This document shows positions 60,105 to 64,000 of a DNA stretch of 64,000 nucleotides, piece by piece. Every line of letters begins with the position of its first letter. Positions within the stretch are counted from its first letter, which is position 1. This stretch comes from Sphaerisporangium sp040683095 (GTDB lineage: Bacteria > Actinomycetota > Actinomycetes > Streptosporangiales > Streptosporangiaceae): positions 186,001 to 250,000 of the forward strand of contig NZ_JBFBCI010000002.1 of assembly GCF_040683095.1 (NCBI RefSeq), written 5' to 3'. A program made the translations under genes and the position numbers. Under the pieces are notes generated by a model, which worked only from the letters and a program-made list of their open reading frames with translations, did not search any database and was not told the origin of the DNA.

Positions 60105-60177
60105 GCGGACGTGGCTCAGCTGGTAGAGCATCACCTTGCCAAGGTGAGGGTCGCGGGTTCGAATCCCGTCGTCCGCT
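60105..60177 (+). tRNA. tRNA-Gly (anticodon GCC), second identical copy
   Basis: 73 nt, base for base the same as the tRNA-Gly at 59873-59945, including the flanking CGTGGCTCAG start and GTCCGCT end. CCA not encoded. Confidence 0.95.
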
Positions 60178-60192
60178 CTGATTCCTCATCGA

Positions 60193-60267
60193 GGGCGATT
60201 AGCTCAGTGGGAGAGCGCTACCTTGACACGGTAGAGGCCACTGGTTCAATCCCAGTATCGCCCACCA
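60193..60267 (+). tRNA. tRNA-Val (anticodon GAC) with encoded CCA
   Basis: 72 nt plus encoded CCA. Acceptor stem GGGCGAT/ATCGCCC, anticodon stem CTACC/GGTAG with loop TTGACAC giving GAC, T arm CTGGTTCAATCCCAG. It is the only tRNA of the four with a genomic CCA end, and the last before a lower-GC segment. Confidence 0.95.
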
Positions 60268-60269
60268 CC

Positions 60270-60305
60270 AGATCCCCAGGTCAACGGCCTGGGGATCTTC
60301 ATTTT
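60270..60305 (+). terminator. intrinsic terminator of the tRNA cluster
   Basis: Perfect 11-bp stem AGATCCCCAGG / CCTGGGGATCT with a 7-nt loop, followed by TCATTTT. It starts 3 bp after the tRNA-Val CCA. Confidence 0.9.
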
Positions 60306-60370
60306 AAAGATCGCTGATCATGAAAAGCGTCCCCGCAGGGGACCAGGGATCCGGCGCCGGGGCTGCAGGA

Positions 60371-61300
60371 TCAGACGGTGAGGACGAGCTTGCCCTGGAG
60401 GTGGCCGCTCTCGATCAGCCGGTGTGCGTCGGCGATGCGCTCGAACGGGAAGGTCTCCTGCACATGGACCCGGAGCTTGCCCTGTTCGACGAGTTCGACG
60501 AGGCGTCGCAGGGCGACCGGATCGGGGTCGACCGCGATGCCGCTGAAGCGCATGCCGGCCGCCTCGAACCTGGCGGCGAGCTCCGTATCCTCCTCGGCGA
60601 CCGCCGTCACGAGGTGACCCCCTGGGCGGAGCACTTTGAGCGAGCGCTCGGCGGTGTCGCCGCCGACCGTGTCGAGCACCACATCGATGTCGCTGACCGC
60701 CTCGGTGAAGTCGACCGCCGTGTAATCAACGACCTCGTCGGCGCCGAACCCCTCGACGAACTCCCGCTTGCTCCCGCTGGCGGTTGCGATCACGTGCGCG
60801 CCGAGCGATTTCGCGATCTGGATCGCGACGTGGCCGATCCCGCCGCCACCGCCATGGACCAGGACGCGGTCGCCCTCGGTCACGCCGCCGAGGTCGACGA
60901 GGCCCTGCCACGCTGTCAGCCCGACGACCGGCAACGCCGACGCCTCAACGTGTGAGAGCGACGCCGGCTTGCGCGCCAGGTGCAATGCCGGCGCTGCCAC
61001 GATCTCGGCGTACGCGTTGGCCGCCCGCGGGAACAGCGGCATCCCGAACACCTCATCGCCGGGCCTGAACCGCCACGTCTGCGGCAAACCCTCGACCACG
61101 CCGCTGATGTCCCAGCCGAGGATGAACGGCGGCTGGCCGAACAGCGGGAATTCGCCGGCGCGCAGGCGCGGTTCCAGTGGGTTCAGCCCGATCGCCTTGA
61201 CCCGGACGAGGACCTCGGTCGGAAGGGGTTGGGGCTCGGGCGCGTCCACGATGGCGAGGACCTCTGGGCCGCCGAATGTGTGCTGGGTGATGGCTCGCAT
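60371..61300 (-). CDS. zinc-independent quinone oxidoreductase (MDR/QOR family)
   Basis: 309 aa. MDR fold without the catalytic zinc site: MRAITQHTFGGPEVLAIVDA at the start, GLNPLEPRLRAGEFPLF, and PFILGWDISGVVEG. The NADPH site is VLVHGGGGGIGHVAIQIAKS (~147-166). DTVGGDTAERSLKVLRPGGH follows. Members reduce quinones or enones with NADPH. First gene after the tRNA cluster, on the opposite strand and facing it. Confidence 0.9.
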   Translation of the reverse strand: MRAITQHTFGGPEVLAIVDAPEPQPLPTEVLVRVKAIGLNPLEPRLRAGEFPLFGQPPFILGWDISGVVEGLPQTWRFRPGDEVFGMPLFPRAANAYAEIVAAPALHLARKPASLSHVEASALPVVGLTAWQGLVDLGGVTEGDRVLVHGGGGGIGHVAIQIAKSLGAHVIATASGSKREFVEGFGADEVVDYTAVDFTEAVSDIDVVLDTVGGDTAERSLKVLRPGGHLVTAVAEEDTELAARFEAAGMRFSGIAVDPDPVALRRLVELVEQGKLRVHVQETFPFERIADAHRLIESGHLQGKLVLTV

Positions 61301-61354
61301 GACTCTCCTGGTTTTGGGGTGTGAGAACGAGACCGATGGGAACCAGCAGGCACC

Positions 61355-62590
61355 ATGCCTGAGTCATGGATCGTCCAGGCTGCGACGTACCTGTTGGGGG
61401 GGTGCTTTACCGGCCTTCAGGCCCTGGCCTCGGTCGAGGACCACATCGTCGTCTGCGAGGATGCGGAGGCCACGGTGTTGGTGGTGACCGCGCCCCTGGA
61501 GGAGCACGGGCGCCAGGTCCTCGCCGAGGCCGGCTCGCTGAGACACCTGATGGTGATCCCGGCTGCAGGTGGCCTGCCTGAGGGCGAGTCTCCCGGAGCT
61601 CGACCTCTTGATGCCGGTCCGGCCACCGAGACGGACGTCGCATGGCTGCAGTACACCGGGGGGACGACCGGGAGACCCAAGGGCGTGATGCAGCCTCATC
61701 GGTCGATGGTGCAGATGATCTATGCGTACATGGCCGACTTCGAACAGCCGCACTTGCCGCGGTACTTGGCCTCGGCTCCGCTCACCCATGCCACCGGGCT
61801 TGGTGTCATCCCAACGCTACTTCGTGGGGGCACCGTCGTGATCGAGCAGGGCTTCGACCCCAGCCGATTCCTCGACATCATCGAGGCGGAGCGCATCAAC
61901 TGCATCAGCGGCCTTCCGACGATGATCTACACGCTGCTGGACCATGAGCGTCCGGAGACGAGAGACCTATCCAGTCTCGAGGTGATCTGGTATGCCACCG
62001 GGCCGATGTCTCCGGTGCGCCTGGCAGAGGCTCGTGAGCGCATCGGTCCGGTCTTTTCCCAGATATATGGGCAGACGGAGTCGACCGGCATCGGGACGGT
62101 CCTGCCCAAGGCTGCGCACGAGACCGCGAGCCTGGAGCGGCTTGCCTCCTGTGGTCGTCCCGTGGTCGGGAACCGCATCAGGCTGATCGACGACGACGGT
62201 CATGACGTTCCCTTGGGCGAGGTGGGCGAGATCGCCATGCGGAACCGCGGAGTCATGCTTGGCTACAGGAACCTTCCCGAGGAGACAGAGGCAGCGCTCA
62301 AGGGCGGTTGGTTGCACACGGGAGACTTGGCCCGTCAGGACGACGAAGGTGTCCTGTACATCGTCGACCGCAAGAAGGACATGATCATCTCCGGGGGCTT
62401 CAACATCTACGCGAGCGAAGTCGAAGCCGCCCTGGCAGGGCACCCTTCCGTCGGCTCGGCGGCCGTCATCGGTGTGCCCGACCAGAGGTGGGGCGAGAAG
62501 GTCACTGCGTTCGTGGTCGGGCGCCCTGGGCAGGCGGTCGACGTCCTCGCCCTCCAGTCCTTCGTGAAGCAGGTCAAGGGCTCGATGTAG
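61355..62590 (+). pseudogene. acyl-CoA synthetase truncated at both ends
   Basis: An ANL-superfamily ligase is readable from TGLQALASVEDHIVVCED (~61410) through the P-loop YTGGTTGRPKGVMQPH, the YGQTEST motif, WLHTGDLARQDDEGV and RKKDMIISGGFNIYASEVEA, to FVKQVKGSM and a stop at 62590. Roughly the first 100 residues are missing, and the sequence before 61410 is unrelated. The last ~45 residues with the catalytic Lys (normally after KGSMYAPK) are also missing. An ATG at 61355 opens the frame, but the product would lack both ends and cannot complete catalysis. Confidence 0.75.
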
Positions 62591-62595
62591 GAGGC

Positions 62596-62964
62596 ATGGG
62601 CATCACGCTCGAGGGCTGCCACCCCCGGTACGTCGACCGCATCGCAGCCAGGTATCCCGATCTGAACGTGATCGCGGCTCGGGTGGCGTGGCCCTGGCAG
62701 TCGGAGATGATCGCAGTTGCCCTCCACAAGGCGAACGTCTGGATGGAGCTCCACGGTTGGTCTCCGCGCTACTTCTCCGACGAGCTCAAGCGCGAGATTG
62801 GGAAGCGGCTCCGCAAGCGGGTGTTCTTCGGGGCCGACTACCCGATGCTCAGCCACGAGCGACTAGTGGAGGAGTGGCGTGAGCAAGGCTTCTCATCGGA
62901 CGTCCTCGACGACGTGTTCTCAGGCAATGCCGAATCATTCCTCACGTCGATTGGAGTTGAGTGA
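62596..62964 (+). pseudogene. C-terminal part of an amidohydrolase-2 family protein
   Basis: 122 codons from the ATG at 62596, which happens to follow GGAGG. The sequence is the last third of an ACMSD-type amidohydrolase: YPDLNVIAARVAWPWQSEMI, AVALHKANVWMELHGWSPRY, KRVFFGADYPMLSHERLVEE with the metal-site Asp. The N-terminal metal-binding HxH and most of the barrel are missing. The junction with the truncated ligase lies at 62585-62596, so one deletion probably removed the end of one gene and the start of the other. The stop overlaps the SDR start (TGATG). Confidence 0.7.
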
Positions 62965-63767
62965 TGGACCTGGGACTGACCGGGAAGGTAGCCATTGTCG
63001 GCGGTGGCAGCGATGGCTTGGGTTTCGCGATCGCTGATCGCCTTTTGAGTGAAGGCGCCTTCGTCACGATCTTCGCGCGACGCGCGGAGAAGATCGCAGC
63101 CGCCGCAGAAAAACTTGCCGGCAAGTACGGCGAGGAGCAGGTCCTCGGGCTTGCCGCCGATTGCTCGGTCGCCGCCGACATCGACCAGGTCACGGCCTCG
63201 ACGCTCGAGCGGTTCGGTCCAGCTGTCCACGTCCTGGTCACCAACGACGGTGGACCGCCGATCCGCCGAATCTCGGAGCTCACCGACGATGTGTGGCTTC
63301 AAGCCTTCGCACGCCACTTCTTCTACGTGGTCAGGTCCGTGCGAGCGACGCTGCCGCACATGACGGCCGAAGGTGGCAGCATCCTCAACGTCGTCTCGGG
63401 TGTCGTTCGGCGTCAGGCCGTCGGCATGGCAGCGCCTGCGACAGTGTGGTCGGCCGTGATCGGCTACGCCCAGACCCTCGCCCTAGAGGTCGGGCCGCAC
63501 AACATCAACGTCAACACCCTGATGTCCGGGTACTTCGACACCCCGCTTATCGAGAGAACGCTTGAGAGGCAGCCGGAACTCTCCAAAGCTCGTCTGGGGA
63601 GCGGGCTACCGATGCGACGCATCGGGGAGCCACTCGAGTTCGCCGACCTAGTCGGTGCGCTCGTGTCACCGCATCTCAGATTTGTGACCGGCGCGGTGGT
63701 TCCGGTCGACGGCGGAGCCGGTATCGGGATGGGCGCAAGCTTCGATTCGCCGCCCGCCTCGGAGTGA
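62964..63767 (+). CDS. short-chain dehydrogenase/reductase lacking the usual Tyr-Lys pair
   Basis: 267 aa from the ATG at 62964. Rossmann start MDLGLTGKVAIVGGGSDGLG (~1-20), then ARRAEKIAAAAEKLA, and VHVLVTNDGGPP. The Ser position is LNVVSGVVRRQ. Where Y-x3-K is expected the sequence reads AAPATVWSAVIGYAQTLALE, so both Tyr and Lys are replaced. It resembles the atypical SDR group in which that region reads ALSNTxRAGV. C-terminus FVTGAVVPVDGGAGIGMG is typical. Cofactor binding is probable; oxidoreductase activity is uncertain. Codon use is lower in GC than in core genes. Confidence 0.8.
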   Translation: MDLGLTGKVAIVGGGSDGLGFAIADRLLSEGAFVTIFARRAEKIAAAAEKLAGKYGEEQVLGLAADCSVAADIDQVTASTLERFGPAVHVLVTNDGGPPIRRISELTDDVWLQAFARHFFYVVRSVRATLPHMTAEGGSILNVVSGVVRRQAVGMAAPATVWSAVIGYAQTLALEVGPHNINVNTLMSGYFDTPLIERTLERQPELSKARLGSGLPMRRIGEPLEFADLVGALVSPHLRFVTGAVVPVDGGAGIGMGASFDSPPASE

Positions 63768-63778
63768 TTGTCCTGGTC

Positions 63779-64000
63779 ATGAAGCTCTCCACCACGCTCA
63801 TGTACGGCGGCGACCCGCGCTCGGCCGCCGACCAGGTCGCTGGACTTGAGGCCGCCGGGCTCGACACGGTCTGGGTCGCCGAGGGATACGGCTTCGACTC
63901 ACCGACCCTGATGGGCTACCTCGCGGCCCGCACCTCGACCGTGGAGATCGGCTCGGCGATCCTCAACGTCTACTCCCGCACCCCGGCTCTGCTCGCGCAG
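63779..64000 (+). CDS. LLM-class F420-dependent oxidoreductase (3' end beyond window)
   Basis: 74 visible codons from an ATG at 63779: MKLSTTLMYGGDPRSAADQV, AGLEAAGLDTVWVAEGYGFD, SPTLMGYLAARTSTVEIGSA, ILNVYSRTPALLAQ. This is the N-terminal strand-helix pair of the luciferase-like/F420 family with the typical EAxGxDxxWVxE and the IGSAIxNVYSRTP motif. It follows the SDR gene after 11 bp and continues past the right edge. Probably part of the same catabolic operon. Confidence 0.88.
   Translation, partial: MKLSTTLMYGGDPRSAADQVAGLEAAGLDTVWVAEGYGFDSPTLMGYLAARTSTVEIGSAILNVYSRTPALLAQ

Overview
The window is high-GC actinobacterial DNA. Evidence: strong G/C third positions, frequent GTG starts, start/stop overlaps between genes, a StrR-type regulator, a LAL regulator, a P450/ferredoxin/TetR unit, Spo0M, DUF397/DUF5709/DUF4232 proteins, and a B12 riboswitch ahead of a class Ia ribonucleotide reductase as known from Streptomyces. 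The gene set fits a sporulating actinomycete (Streptosporangiales or a relative); the genus cannot be fixed from the sequence alone.

Layout. (1) 1-4295 looks like the edge of a specialised-metabolite cluster: a cysteine hydrolase (cut by the window edge), a transglutaminase-like protein, an acyl-CoA-dehydrogenase-fold monooxygenase and a StrR/ParB-type regulator. (2) 4733-5749 is spo0M. Its last ~120 bp recur inverted at 14794-14914. Between the copies lies an island of catabolic genes (acyl-CoA ligase, flavin reductase, two enoyl-CoA hydratases, LLM monooxygenase, creatininase, TetR, GntR, MFS) with less GC-biased codons, one frameshift, a truncated-gene junction and fragments of MarR and sulfotransferase genes at its right end. 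(3) 15072-29678 holds another acyl-CoA ligase, a STAS protein, an ABC exporter, cydAB, a tiny Asp-rich secreted peptide, P450/ferredoxin/TetR, a large LAL regulator and an alpha/beta hydrolase. The hydrolase and the following GMC oxidase (to 32059) form a unit ending in a strong terminator. (4) 32491-37554 carries an acetyltransferase, a two-component system, a membrane acyltransferase and pgeF. (5) 37614-43478 is the glycogen locus (glgM and glgC, divergent), split by an IS605-like element with an intact TnpB, a broken tnpA and a hairpin-rich TnpB 3' end. (6) 43572-54831 includes a mechanosensitive channel, nrdAB under a cobalamin riboswitch, an orphan TctC-type lipoprotein, and a polyprenyl synthetase gene that has lost its centre. 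(7) 54160-59546 has a second two-component system, pirin, glmS and a small gene upstream of it. (8) 59873-60267 is a tRNA cluster (Gly, Cys, Gly, Val), followed by a second, lower-GC catabolic segment with truncated genes that runs off the right edge.

How the genes work together. GlgC makes ADP-glucose, which GlgM uses. NrdAB is expected to be switched off when cobalamin is plentiful, implying a B12-dependent reductase elsewhere in the genome. The P450, its ferredoxin and the divergent TetR form one regulated redox unit. The LAL regulator probably acts on the hydrolase/GMC oxidase pair, ahead of which sit three copies of a heptamer spaced exactly 21 bp apart. The two lower-GC segments look like transferred and decaying fatty-acid/ring degradation genes. 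All functional calls rest on motif recognition by eye; no database search was run.
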